Of a DNA stretch of 64,000 nucleotides, positions 8,534 through 20,029 are shown one piece after another. The notes beneath the pieces are model-generated. The model searched no databases. It was not told the origin of the DNA and worked only from the letters and a program-made list of their open reading frames with translations. The position numbers and the translations under genes are program-made. The stretch lies in the NCBI GenBank assembly GCA_021234155.1, contig JAJEKV010000006.1, positions 2,335,815-2,399,814 on the forward strand, written 5' to 3'. The first letter of the stretch is position 1. The number at the start of each line of letters is the position of its first letter. Source of the DNA: Isoetes taiwanensis. Its lineage: Eukaryota; Streptophyta; Lycopodiopsida; Isoetales; Isoetaceae.

Positions 8534-10093
8534 TTAATTGTTCAAAATTTCTTTTGTATATTCTAATTGTTTTCTTTCTATGCAGCTTAAATTGTCTGTT
8601 CAAGGCTATTGGTAGGATTATAAAGAAGAAACAGGAGTCTGATATTGCGAAATCTGGACAAAGAGCTCCTGCTTTTAATATTTTAGATGATCCAATTTTT
8701 ACTATTTCTATACTTGCTTTCATAAGTGCTACTGAAAAGGACTTGTTGAGTGATTATGACTATAAAATTAGTCATAATAGCGGTTGTTAGAAGAGGTTGT
8801 GTTTCTCTTTGTGTTCTAGAGCTATTAGAGGTGCACAAGAAATTTATGTCGTGATAGATGTTGAACTGTTGAAGTTGATGCATCATCTGAGTTTCTCTCC
8901 TATATAATGAGAGGACTAGCAAGAATTAGACAGAACTTATACCATGCCACTTCAGACCTCCTATATAGAGCTATGAGGAAGATTTCCTTATGACATATAA
9001 GTAGTATGTTACACCATTTACCTCAGAAAGGATCTGGAGACCCTCGTCCATTCTTTATGCAGCCGATCGACAAGCCAAGAGACGTAAGTATCTATTTTAT
9101 TTTATTTTGTTTTGTTTGTTTTGTTTGTTTATTTCTGACCGTTTATTCTTATATCCGTCGGCCTCCAAGCTATCTTCAAGCTATCGCAGCGCATCTCCTC
9201 CCTTTAGTATTAACGATCAAATGCAGCATTAAGAAGAAACCTCAATAGCGACCATTTGTCGAGATGCATAACTCCAAGGATGATTTCAATCACCCAAATG
9301 GCATCAAGAGTAGATCTCAATTGTTCAAAATGCATGTCTTATAAATATGCCAATATACCGGAAGGTTTGTCAGTTCAACGTAAAGTTTGGTTAGGCTTAA
9401 TTCTGGCTTATCTGCCAATGAGATGCTGCTATATGTCATGTTTTCTATCCTGAAATGTTCTTCTTGCTTGCATTTCAAGTTTTACTTGACATTCTAGATT
9501 TCCTTACCTGCATTGTGAAAGTTTACTTGCATTATGGAATTCTTCGAATTCTTGCATTCTAAAATTTCTACCTGCATTTTGACTGGCATTCTGATTTCTT
9601 GTTTTAGTTTTACAGAACATTTAACTTTTCTGGGCCAGGGAATCGAACCCCAGTTAGACCAAAGCTCCAGCAATAAATTCCTTAAAAAACAAAGCTTCAG
9701 AGGTACCTCATAAGTCTTACAGCGAGCTTGGGAAGCCTTCCAAAAACTGTGATGAATCTTGGAATATTTTACAAGACAGAGTGATAACTGCAACACGCAT
9801 CTGATATCAACACAAAATTAGGATCTCAATTCGTACCATCAAGCTTGTTTTGCTTATTTTAACTGCTACATCGGTTAGACGTCCAAAATCGAGCCTCCTG
9901 CTTTCGGCAGAATGTGAATAGATGAAGTAGAACTTTAGAAATCGGTTTGCTAGGCTTTCGCTGATAGGTCATAGTTACAGGCGATGGTAATAGAACAGAA
10001 CAATAATTTTTCTTAAAGTCGTTTCTTACTTTACCTACAGTTCTTGTAGTCTTGAGGCTATATTTCTGACTCCTAGAAACCGATCAAGAACAG
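8534..10093. other. Non-genic stretch with T/G-rich tract and a tRNA-like B box
   Basis: No gene visible. A T/G-rich tract (ttttgtttg repeats) covers about 9090-9132. On the minus strand, ggggttcgattccc at 9638-9651 matches a pol III B box, possibly a decayed SINE; no clear A box was found. Confidence 0.35.
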
Positions 10094-10430
10094 GATCTGC
10101 GGCCACAAGAAACCATAAAATAACACAAATTTACAAACATAGCAGAAGAAAGAATCACAACTGAGTTAGGGCGTCATAGCTGAAGCATGGCTGCAAACTG
10201 GAGTTACGGTGCCATAGCCAGAGTAGGGCGCCATCATCATAGCCTCAGCTGCCAGAATTAAGATCTGCGACCACAAATAACCATAAAATAACACAAATTT
10301 ACAACCATAGCAGAAGAAAGCATCACAACTGAGTTAGGGCGTCATAGCCGAAACATGGCTGCAAATTGGAGTTAAGATGCCATAGCCAGAGTAGGGCGCC
10401 ATCGCCATAGCCTCAGCCGCCAGAATTAAG
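10094..10430. repeat. Tandem duplication of a 168-bp unit
   Basis: The unit starting gatctgcg at 10094 repeats at 10262 with about 93% identity by eye. It is non-coding and contains smaller internal repeats of the type ggcgccatagcc. Confidence 0.8.
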
Positions 10431-10460
10431 CCTCACACAAACTTTACGTTGTAACAATGT

Positions 10461-10539
10461 CCTTTTATAGGACATTCCGGCGTGTCAGCCACGCCTCCGC
10501 GCGAGGCATGGTTGACACGCCGAAATGTCCTGTAAAAGG
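10461..10539. repeat. 79-bp near-perfect palindrome
   Basis: Arms of 37 bp (ccttttataggacattccgg... and its reverse complement ending ...tgtcctgtaaaagg) match at about 33 positions around a 5-nt centre (cgcgc). It could be a small fold-back MITE or a small-RNA hairpin. It sits directly before the LINE fragment. Confidence 0.75.
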
Positions 10540-10569
10540 AAATTCTTATATACAACTGATTATATCTTC

Positions 10570-11626
10570 TCCATGCAGAACAACAGCCACAAGGCAAAGT
10601 TGTATGCTTGGGGCCACCAATCACACTTGTTTATGGCCTTGGTCGAGCCAGTCCTCTTGTATGGGGCAGAAGTATGGGGTCTGATGATATCCCTCAACAC
10701 CTGGAATGACCTCGAGCAGGTGCAGAAAGCCTTCTTGGCATGAGCCCTTGGGGTAAAGTCCACAGTTCTATACCAGATCCTACTCCAGGAGACAGGTTTT
10801 CTACCCCTTCAACGGGCTGCATTGGAACGCCATATCATTTACTTCCAGAAGGTGGTCGCTATGGGTGATACCCATTTGCCCAACCTTGCTTTGGCCATGG
10901 CGATGGGTCCCCAACACCTGAAAGCCTGCTGGAAGGACAAGCAAGCTCAGTGGTTCTCACGCTGGGGTGTACAGGCAAATGGATGCGTACAGGTACGGAC
11001 AAAGAAAGATCGCAAGGCACTTAAGCTGTATCTAGATGCTACTTTCCTTCGCAAGCTCTGGGATACAGATGCTCTGACGCACGTTAAGCTGGCACACTAT
11101 CAGCAGCAAGTCAATCCTTGGCTCACGAGAGGCCCACACCAGTACTTGTACACCCATTTGCCCATGAAGAAGCGCAGACTTATAGCTTCCATTCGCACGG
11201 GTGCACATCGTCTCCGCATTGAGACAAGACGTTGGGCTCGGGAAGCACGAGAGGAAAGGCTTTGCCAGTGTTGCCACCAGGGCGCCATTGAGGATGAATG
11301 TCATGCGCTCCAAATCTGCCCAGCGTGTGCCCATATCCGAGAGCAGTATGTTCGATTACTAGTGCCTGGTCAACTGTTGCATGAGTTATTGAATACAGCT
11401 TCAGTGGGTTTGTTGGGGTCATACCTCCAGGAGGTCATGGATGCACGGACTTAGTTGTGTCCTCCGGGACAGTATTGAACTGTCCTATACAATTGTACAG
11501 CGTGCCAGCATACTTATTACTGCTAAGGTTTTTCCTGACAGTAATACGCTTGATGCTCTCTTCTTGTTTGAGTCCCATAGGCCAATTGGTCTCTGTGGAC
11601 GATAAAAAATCTATTCTATTCTTACA
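10570..11626 (+). mobile_element. LINE 3' end, copy B: RT C-terminal part and zinc knuckle
   Basis: One frame runs from about 10574 to the stop at 11452-11454, broken only by TGA at 10741-10743 in FLA-stop-ALGVKS. It encodes the end of a non-LTR retrotransposon polyprotein: the thumb/connection text ALVEPVLLYGAEVWGL is typical of plant LINEs (the 'LLYGAEVWG' block after the RT domain), and a C-terminal Cys/His motif CQCCHQGAIEDECHALQIC fits a CCHC-type zinc knuckle. The polymerase active site lies upstream and is missing, so the copy is 5'-truncated. The 3' UTR carries ccaattggtct and ggacgataaaaa and ends in TCTATTCTATTCTT. It is the best-preserved member of the LINE family seen at 7930-8533 and in several tail fragments. 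Confidence 0.8.
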
Positions 11627-11842
11627 CATAAAATTATTGGCTTGACTTTACGATTCCAAAAGTGAAAAAAAAAAAGGTCGAAAATGTCTACATTTGGAAT
11701 CAGAAATCTATTTCCGGTGACAACGCCCTTTCCTTGGGTAGGGAGGCCTCGCCTGGCTAGAATTAGCAACCCATTTGGCTTGCTTTGCAAGCGGAAAATT
11801 GCTCTGTGGAATAGCGCTGGCAACCAGAACAGAATATCAGGG

Positions 11843-11968
11843 AGAAATAGAAGAGGCAAGGGTATAAACGAACATCAGCATCCGAATTCACGAATTGCCC
11901 AGCCTAATCAGTGAGTATTTTCGAAATTTATAAATCTTGAATTTTCTTGGGGAAATAGGTAGATTTGT

Positions 11969-12010
<42 letters not shown>

Positions 12011-12655
12011 ACTCAGGTTTCCCATGGCAATTAGCAGATTCTCCGCTTAGATCTGGCCCAATCGGTGGGTTCCTCCATCCAAGTCGTAGATTTCTAAGCG
12101 CAGTCTGTGAATCGGCTATCTTCTATAGAACCCAAAAGCAATCCGGAGCCCATACCTCCAATAGGTTACATCTTAAAGTCTTCTGATTTTCGGCGATTTT
12201 GACAATTGATCAACATGCCAGTAGTTTCCTTTGGCAGGTAGTTTTCTTCTCAAGCAGGATAAGCTGTGTCTTAAGTTCCTGCATTACCTAACCTTAGAAG
12301 GTAGGGATGTGCAACAAACGAGCAAAATCTTTGTGCATTACCTGGCCTTAGAAGGCAGGGACTCACCTCTTCAAATAATAGGAATACAGTTCACGCATAG
12401 CTGTATTCTTTGCCTTAAATTCTATTCCATTTTTCCAATACAGGGGACCTCCTTTCCACAACCGAAGCAGACACTTTACCAGAAGCGAGTAGAAGAGGCA
12501 AAAGCATGAATTCATGGATTGCCCAACCTAATCAGTGAGTTTTTTCGAATGAATTTATAGGCCTCTTAAATAAATTTATAGATTTTGAACTCAATTGATG
12601 TGTTTCTCATAATATTTCTGAATTTTCTTAGGGGAATAGATAGATTTCTCAGCAA
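11843..12655. repeat. Diverged direct repeats around a 38-bp poly-A tract
   Basis: A block at about 11843-11971 (gaattcacgaattgcccagcc..., cagtgagt, ...gtagatttgtcagcaaa) recurs at about 12489-12655 in diverged form. The first copy ends in an uninterrupted A-run at about 11972-12009. Between them, a shorter unit (gcattacct, then cttagaagg, then aggga) occurs twice, at about 12283-12310 and 12337-12362. No gene seen in 11627-12835. Confidence 0.6.
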
Positions 12656-12835
12656 AAAACCAAATTGTCGGATTTTCTTTGGACGAACCCACTACCGTTA
12701 CTTTATTGGCATGCAATCTTCGTTTTAAGCAAATTTTGCTCCTCTGTCAAATCTACAGCGAAAGACTCAGTTAAATTAGGGAAAGTAGATTCCAGGAAAG
12801 AACAAAGCAAGGCCGATTCAATCTCAATCCCACCT

Positions 12836-13271
12836 GATGGCAACAACAGACTTTTTAAATGGCTATAGGGACCTATCATTGCCACAACACAAGCTTCGGC
12901 TGAAGCCCAATACGATATGCCACATCACAAAGACACTCGACATAGACAGATGCCTCGTTAAAAATTCTAGAGTCATGATAACTTCGTTGTATAACAAATT
13001 CATCCAAGTAAAACTACTCACACGGGACCCACAACAAAGCGACAACATCTCTTCAGCCACCCAGAAAAATGGTCATGGACAATCCATCGACGTCAATTCC
13101 CATTACGACCCGCATATTCAAACATTCAATACTTGCCTGGACTCACTCGACAAAATTGTAATTGACTTCACACCCGCATACAAAACAAGAGAAGACGTCC
13201 TAATTCTCTTAGATGAAAACAATAAGACAAAAACTACAACCAACGTCATCTACAAGGAACTCCTCCCATGA
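12836..13271 (+). pseudogene. Fragment like the C-terminal part of a PIF1/Helitron helicase
   Basis: A 144-codon open frame includes LPQHKLRLKPNTICHITKTL, then LDIDRCLVKNSRVMITSLYN and FIQVKLLT. This follows the pattern of the PIF1 helicase C-terminus (LPPHxLxLKxGxPIMLxRNLD... LCNGTRL... VIEAxIxTG), with the usual catalytic motifs missing upstream. The rest of the frame is not recognisable. It is most likely a piece of a Helitron or PIF1 gene. A chance match is possible because only about 50 residues fit. Confidence 0.45.
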
Positions 13272-13329
13272 CCAAAATACGCAATTCTCACTCAAAAAAA
13301 TAAAAATAAAAATAAAAAATAAAATCCTC

Positions 13330-13560
13330 CATTCACTTCTTTGCCGACGATGTAGATGGAACATCGACCCTTTACAGGAACCGATGCTCCCTCTACATCG
13401 TGGGCCACGCGCCCATGGAGCAACTTGGGTTCGACTCCCAGAAACATGCAGAACCACTATTATAGCCTCATCACATCATGTATCTTTGACGAACAAGAAA
13501 ACAACAGAACAGAATAGCCGATTGGTTATTCTTGTCTTGTCTACTCTTATATAATTTATT
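13330..13560 (+). mobile_element. Possible tRNA-derived SINE borrowing the LINE tail
   Basis: gggttcgactccca at 13427-13440 is a good pol III B box. About 60 bp further on, cagaatagccgattggtta and cttgtctactcttatat resemble the 3' end of the local LINE. A tRNA-like head plus a LINE-like tail is the usual SINE design. The A box is not convincing. Confidence 0.35.
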
Positions 13561-14367
13561 CACACCAAGATTCGATTCCTCGGATTCTTAGATTCCCGAG
13601 TGAGGGAAAAAATAGCCTAAAAAAAAAAACCTGCAAAATTCTCTGCTACGGACAACGGAGCACTGCCTTAGCTATCCGGCGCCAACTGCAGCTATTCGGC
13701 GCCATAGCCGCCGCCATGATTCCGCTAGGTCAGGCCAGCCTGCCGAGTTTCGGTGGTGATGGCGCCCCTTTTTCCTCACTCCTACAGCAGCTATTTTTTT
13801 TTTTTGGGCAACCGCCTTGCGAAAACCATGGCAACATAATCTGGTCCAGCATCAAGATTGCATAATCAAGCTCCACATGCCGGCCGGAACGCAGGATGGG
13901 GCTACTTAGGTGAGTTCCTCAAGTCCCGTCTCCTTTGAGACAAAAAGAGCATTTGGCTAATGGATCTTTGGATGTTTGATTCCTGTTGCATTTCCAGAGC
14001 ATTTTGTTGAGATTCATCTGCACGTTCCTGCTTTTTTGATGTATCTCAAAGATGAATTCGGTATTCCATGGCCTAGACTCTAAAGTGCATAACGGATTCC
14101 GTTACCAAAGGACGTGCCATAGGCTTACATTAGGGTTGCTGCAGATAATCTTAAGAAGCTTAAGGCGACCTTCAGTGCCATGATAGATTCTGTTCCTGAA
14201 GAAAAGTTTGGAGTCCCTTATCAGGAGCCTTCTCGGAACTACATCAAGAAAGAAAATCGTTAAGTCATTTCCTGGCAAGTTCTCAAATTCTGGCTATATG
14301 GTAAGGTGTTATATTGTTCAGATGAATCAATGCATGCAGTTTTGATAGTAATGTTCGTTTGGAATAG
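13561..14367. other. Non-genic stretch with low-complexity GCC-rich part
   Basis: 13670-13760 has repeated ggcgcca/ctgccg text similar to the 10.1-10.4 kb duplication. A short coding-like patch near 14135-14262 (VPEEKFGVPYQEP) was seen but could not be assigned and may be an exon relic. Confidence 0.3.
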
Positions 14368-15657
14368 GTTATTAACACAGAATGGGTTTGCACTTGGTCC
14401 TCCAAATTTCCCCGCACAGAAATTGATGAGATCCTTGATGCACAAAGCATCAATCCAGGTGATCAGGTGCTAATAGAAAGAGAAACTACTGTAATTTACA
14501 TTTATTTTGTAGTAAAGCTTACAGTTAAATTATACAAACAGTTTTTTGAGAAGATGACATCTGGGATGTATTTGGGAGAGATTGTTCGTTTGCTTTTATT
14601 AAAGATACAAACAGAGACACAGCTTTTTGGAGACACAGTCCCATCAAAACTTTCAACTCAGTTTAGCTTGGCGTAAGTTTTTGTTCCCTGCAAATAATCT
14701 GGCCGCCGTTCTTATTCTTCTGCTTCAACTAGATCAGATAAAGTGATAATCAATAAGATTGCAGTTGCATTTAATTATATAGCCTCACTTTTAGCGTTAA
14801 TCAGATTTCAATCAGACCAGTTGTAGGAGAAAAATAGAAACGAATATGGATTCCTGTGGTATCTGGTGGCAAGCAGCCATGCTTCTTGATCTCCATGCAT
14901 CAAAGATGATGGCAAACTTAGATGGTATACGATCTTGTGAGTTTTTAGACAATGTCATGATAACTTGGAATGAGGCATACATACAGTTTTATTATGCTTA
15001 GTATATCTGAAAAATAAGTTTGCATCGTGAGATCTCACATTGATTACTTTTGTCAGATGCTTTTGCAAATCAGTGTTCTATGTTATGCAGAGAAAGTGTA
15101 GTTTATATCAGATACTTTCCCCATTTCCCAAATAAAATTGGCTGATGATGGGTCTGGACTTCCCGGCAAAATGCAAGGCAGGGAGCTTGGATATGGTTAT
15201 ATGTTATGTTCCCTTATGCTTTATATTTGTTGCTGCAGAACCCCTCATGTGAGCATAATGCATGATGACATTGATGATACCTCCTCAGACCTGACATTGA
15301 CGAAGGTTTTATCTAGTTCACTTGAGGTTCGAAAATTGGTTGTTCAAGCTATCGACATAGTGGCTAAAAGAGCTGCGCGTCTGGTAGGAGCTGCTATTGT
15401 TGGCCTCCTTAAAAAGATATGGAGACATGACAATGAAATTTGTGACAATGGACGCCCCACAGCAGCCAAAGGATTGAGGACTGTTATAGCAATTGATGGA
15501 GGACTTTATGAACGCTATGCGAAAGTACAGGAGTATCTGAAGGATGCTATTGCTGAGCTTCTTGGAGAGGAGAAGGCTAAGCAAGTTGTACTAGAGCTTT
15601 CGAAAAGATGGTTCTGGCATTGGAGCTGCACTGATTGCATCTTGTTATTCAAAATGA
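14368..15657 (+). pseudogene. Hexokinase, C-terminal three exons (N-terminal half missing)
   Basis: Exon A 14368-14466 (33 codons, VINTEWVCTW...DEILDAQSINPGDQ), exon B 14542-14672 (FEKMTSGMYLGEIVRLLLL...FGDTVP) and exon C 15239-15657 match plant hexokinase in order. Splice signals are consistent: ACAG before exon B, GTAAGT after it, and GCAG before exon C, and the split Ala codon rejoins in phase. Exon C contains TSSDLTLTKVL, IVAKRAARLVGAAIVGLLKK, IAIDGGLYERY and the adenosine-binding end DGSGIGAALIASCYSK. The last motif is out of frame by one base, at the aaaa run near 15603-15606. The glucose-binding N-terminal half (LGGTNFRV region) was not found upstream, and exon A is altered where NFRSSHLP-like text is expected. 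I therefore call it a truncated pseudogene; an error in the A-run would leave only the truncation. Confidence 0.8.
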
Positions 15658-15746
15658 CTGTACAGCTGTGGAAGCGTTTTTATACACCATCAAGCAAGAA
15701 AATCCAGATTCATACAGATGATACCATTAACAAAAGGTCTGAGTGA

Positions 15747-16690
15747 CCTGTGAAAGAGGGATATTTTGTACATGCATGCAAATAAATATGTACAAATAAA
15801 AATCAGATATCACTGATTCCATCCTGAACATATTGTGAAGGAGTTCCCTAATATTATTATATGAAGGACTCAACAACATGAATGCTGTTTATTATTTTGT
15901 GGGGGAGGTTTATGCAACTGCCCATGTAGATCTAGCTACAAAGCGGAATGTGTAACAATAGTTCTATTCGCATTAATATGTTTGTTCTTCTCAGTGTGTG
16001 CATTAACTCATGACGATCATCGACATACATTTGTTCTATAAGGGCTTTTTTTTCCATAAGAATTGAATTGATTTAAACTGAATTTCACAAGGAGACTTTG
16101 CAAATGTTTTTGTGTCTATTCTATTGTGGTTATGTGGAGACTTCGCAAATGTTTTTGTGTCTATTCTATTGTGGTTATGTTTGGAGATAGTGCTTTTGTT
16201 TTTCATGCCTTGGGGACAAAATGTTCTTGTGGTTGTTGCTTGAAGCTTAGAGTCTAGCTTTGCTTCAAAGAGAAGGTGCGCGCCCTAAAAAAGTATCAGA
16301 AAAATGTTAGATTAGGGAAATGTTGGGTAACACTGGAACGTTTTAGTTCTAAGTTGATCAAACCCTTTGTTGTCAGTGGACTGCCTCCCTTTAAAATCAT
16401 TGGCGGACATTTTAAAGCTATCAAGAATGTAGCAAAAGACGTTTAAAAGCTATAGATGCAAGCCCTAAGTGTAGCATTTTAAACTCGGCTAAAAATTACT
16501 AATTTATATATAACCAACCTTGGCAATTAGATGTTAACACCTTTGTTCTAAAAAAGTGTTTTCAAACATTAACACCTTCATCAGTTCTAAGAAATATAAT
16601 TAGTTTTTCTAAACTAACAACAGGAAGTCTGAGCACGAGGAAGTCGGGAAAAGAAGCCGCGATAAATTTCTTGTATATATAAGAGTAGAA
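15747..16690. other. Non-genic stretch with a 45-bp tandem duplication
   Basis: ggagacttygcaaatgtttt... of 45 bp stands twice, at 16091-16135 and 16136-16180, differing at one base. Nothing else is recognised. Confidence 0.5.
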
Positions 16691-16745
16691 CAAAAAGGGC
16701 TATTATCATCCATGGAGACCAATCGGCCTATGGGACGATGCTAGA
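16676..16745 (-). mobile_element. LINE/SINE 3' tail fragment, minus strand
   Basis: Read on the minus strand it has gtcccataggc, cgattggtctc, atggatgataa and ttctactcttatata, matching the 3' end of the LINE at 11560-11626. No coding part remains. Confidence 0.5.
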
Positions 16746-16956
16746 TAAATGCAAGACATTACCAACTTCCCATGCTAGATAAATGGATGACTTTACCAAT
16801 TTCTCAAAAAGAAATTTAATCCCCATATAGTAACACCAACTTTTTACATTACCAACTTCGCGAAAAATTTCTTGATCCCGTACAATAACACGAATTTTAT
16901 ACAATATGGTACATATAACACCAGCACCAAATAAAAAGCTCGATTTTATGCAACCT

Positions 16957-18724
16957 TCATCTATGAAAAGAATTTTTGCATTCTTTTGGAGCCCTCCATA
17001 ACATTTCTTTAGACCGTCTCTTAGTCAATGATTTGTACCTTTTCCAATCTTCAAGAGTAAGATTTAGATCGTTCACCTTTCTTGCAAGTCCTGTGCAGCA
17101 ATTTGCATGCATTGTAGCAACTCTATCAAAGTTCTGGATCACTTGACAGAATCCACCAAATACTTCTGTGGTCAGGAACCTTATTTTCACACCAATGTCC
17201 CTGAAACTAGGCATGCCTTTTATCTTATTCAAGACATCTTGGTCATGTTTCCCAGGAAACCAATCCCGCGCCTTGTACCAGAATTTATAAAGTTGAATGG
17301 TGTTACTTCTAGAATTGACATGAACATAGCCTCCATTAGGATCATTATACAAAGCATAAGGGTCTCCATAATATCTGTCACATGCAATTTCAATATCTGC
17401 ATCATTTGACAGATAGGGAAATGGATTGCGAAACCATAACACGTCTGCATCCTGCGCAAAACATCATTGGCTAAACGAATGTTAGATCCACCCCTTCGGC
17501 ATGTAATAAAATAAAAGCTACTTTTTCCCAGGCATAATATCAACTAAATAACATTATTGACCATATTCAAGATAAGATGTTAGCATCAAATGCCACAGGA
17601 TCATACTGGATCAGCATAACATAGTCTAAACTTGGTTTAATTTAAACTATGGTTAGGTAAGCAGGTGCTTACAGTGAAAATAAAGCTGAAGCCCATTTCA
17701 AGAACAACTGTCAAAAACTCGATCCTTCTCCACATCATTTTAAGATAATCCTCAGACATGAAGAATTTCTCCCCCGAAAAATCAACGCCATTTGTCCTTA
17801 ATGTGAAGCAATACACATAAGGAATAGTGGCACAACGTTCTGCAGAGACTTGATCTAAGCAAACAATCACCAAATGGTTCAAAAATGTGTTTATGCCCTC
17901 CCCATCAGCAAAACTTTGTAAAAAAAGGTCAAAAATTGAGCCCTGAGCTGCCCATGCCTGATTCAAGATGGTTAAAATCACAGTTCGGTTGTGAAAGGCA
18001 GCTTTGTTCAGAATTGCATACAGGCTTGTAAGCTCATCCATGCTCTGCACAGCAGGTAACAGAGAAGTCAATTACATAATTAAGCAACAAAGAGAATTCG
18101 CCATAATTTAAAATGCAATGCAACAATAAAACGATTTGGATGTCTCTGGCACGATCGGATGCTCAGGCAGATATATGTTATTCTCCTGATTACTTCTATT
18201 TTCTGCTTGAAAACTTGGATCTGTTTCACTTCCCACAGAGAACCAACATCTGTGGCTATACATTCATTCACTTTATCTTAGTGCTGGAATATCACATGTT
18301 ACCCTTTTAAGTTGTATCAAAATTTTCATTTTTTGCATCAAGAGACGCTTGTTTAACATGAAGATTCAAAAAGAAAGAAAAAAAAACAGAGGAACAGAGA
18401 CAATCAGAGTACATGACCTTTTTAAGGACAGACAATTTAAATTCAAGTTAAGAGTGCATGATCTTTTTAAGGATATACAATTTAATTTCAAGTTAAGCTG
18501 AGACTCACAAAATTACTGGCGAGAGACAAGGGAGCTAAAAGTCTGGCCAAAGAATCATGATCGAGCAGCAGCAACTGATTACGAGTCCCTGCAGCGTTAA
18601 AAGCCTTGGTCTTCCGCCAAGCGCGAGCAGAAGGAGAGAAGGTCCGCAAGGCCGCCATAGACAGCAAAACCAAGATGAAGCAGCTAAGGCCAGCGATCAA
18701 TTCCTTTTTGCTTGAAAAACCCAT
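16957..18724 (-). CDS. Golgi-type nucleotide-diphospho-sugar transferase, copy 1 (3 exons, 360 aa)
   Basis: Exons 18724-18509, 18044-17673 and 17451-16957 join in phase 0 with canonical signals (GTGAGT, GTAAGC donors; CAG acceptors), giving 1083 nt. Residues about 10-30 are a signal anchor (ELIAGLSCFILVLLSMAALR), giving type II topology in the Golgi. The core is of the nucleotide-diphospho-sugar transferase family (Pfam Nucleotid_trans, GT77-like): VIVCLDQVSAERC, then the DxD motif in DADVLWFRNPFPYLSNDAD, then NGGYVHVNSRSNTI and KHDQDVLN. In this family DxD binds the metal and nucleotide sugar. The exact donor and acceptor cannot be told from sequence; plant relatives act in cell-wall or glycoprotein glycan synthesis. 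The ATG at 18724 is chosen because it immediately precedes the anchor. Paralogues are at 20030-21290 (dead) and 31995-33893. Confidence 0.85.
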
Positions 18725-20029
18725 ATCTGCTTGCAACCTTGTGGATCACAACAACTCCGGCTGCACTGGGTTTTGCTGGGCAGAAGCAGCAGCCCAAATG
18801 ATCCGCCATGTGGAAGGCAAAGGTCCAACTTACTATGTAAAGTCTTGTGGAGGCCAAAGCTCGATTTCTATTGATAGGGCCATTCCAAACCATAGCTTTA
18901 GTACGTCCCCACAGAACATTCCGCACACGCTCTTCCTCTTAGGGTTCTAGATGCCGTCTCTTGACATCTAACTAACCATGGATTTTACCACTTAGCTGAA
19001 AATAAAATTATTTCCAAGATTGGGGATTCCATCTCGCATAACAGTCAGGATTCTGCCACGACACCCACCACAGTCAAGCACATTCGAGGTAACTTTATTT
19101 TCACAGGTTCAAACCACCCTAGTCTAACTTTGGAAGCCCAAGAATGATCCTTAGAGGGCCCCTTGAAAATAACATTGTGCATTAGACTATTGAATGATTC
19201 TTATAGGCCCTTGAAAATAACATTCTACATGTTTTATTTGCTCAGACCAAGGGGTACACCTATTCTGTAGGGGATATGCAATGTTTGTGCAACGAGTCGA
19301 CCAAAAACACTAAGTTAAAAATTCTAAAAAAGTCTCATTTCAACCATGTATTGTACTAGAAACAGGCATAAAGTTAAGTTAAAAGCAATTATAGCTTATT
19401 ATTATCCCTCCATGACATCCTCTTTTCCTACCTCTTCGATCTTGCCACATTGCAATTTTCGCAGCGCCGTAAATATCGAACGCTGTCATGTTCAAACCAC
19501 GGGTATATCTGTGGTATGTCTGGATCCTTGACATGTTATAGCCGCATCTTGACATGTTTAAACCACATCACAAAAAAGAAATAAAAATGGCATTTTTGTG
19601 GACTCAAGTGGATTTTTGGCGATTTAAGGCTGGTTAAAACATGACCACGTCCGATATTTACGATGTTGTGCAACCTTCCTCAACCTAATCGAACGGCTTT
19701 AATTTCTTCTAACTTGTCCATCCATCATGTCCTCCCTTCCTATCTCTAAGATCTGCCCATGGCCTTTACCCCACGTACCTGCAGTGCACTTATTCGTGTG
19801 TTTAAAACAACATTAATCTCCATTCGGTATAGACTTATAAAGATACTAGAAGCACTATAATCAAAAGACCACTTTGTTTCCATCACACAGAGTATGTAAA
19901 AGATTCCCCTTCAATAAGATTTGTAACATGGTTGTTTCCATCATATAAAGCATGTACCTCCACTAATATTTGTAACGGGAAGTAAGGTTTCATAAGGAAG
20001 CACAAGTCCAAAGAATTTTCTTCTTTTGT
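18725..20029. other. Promoter side of glycosyltransferase copy 1 and non-genic DNA
   Basis: No gene recognised. A short inverted theme (ttaaaccac and atatctgtgg near 19490-19570) was noticed but is weak. Confidence 0.3.
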
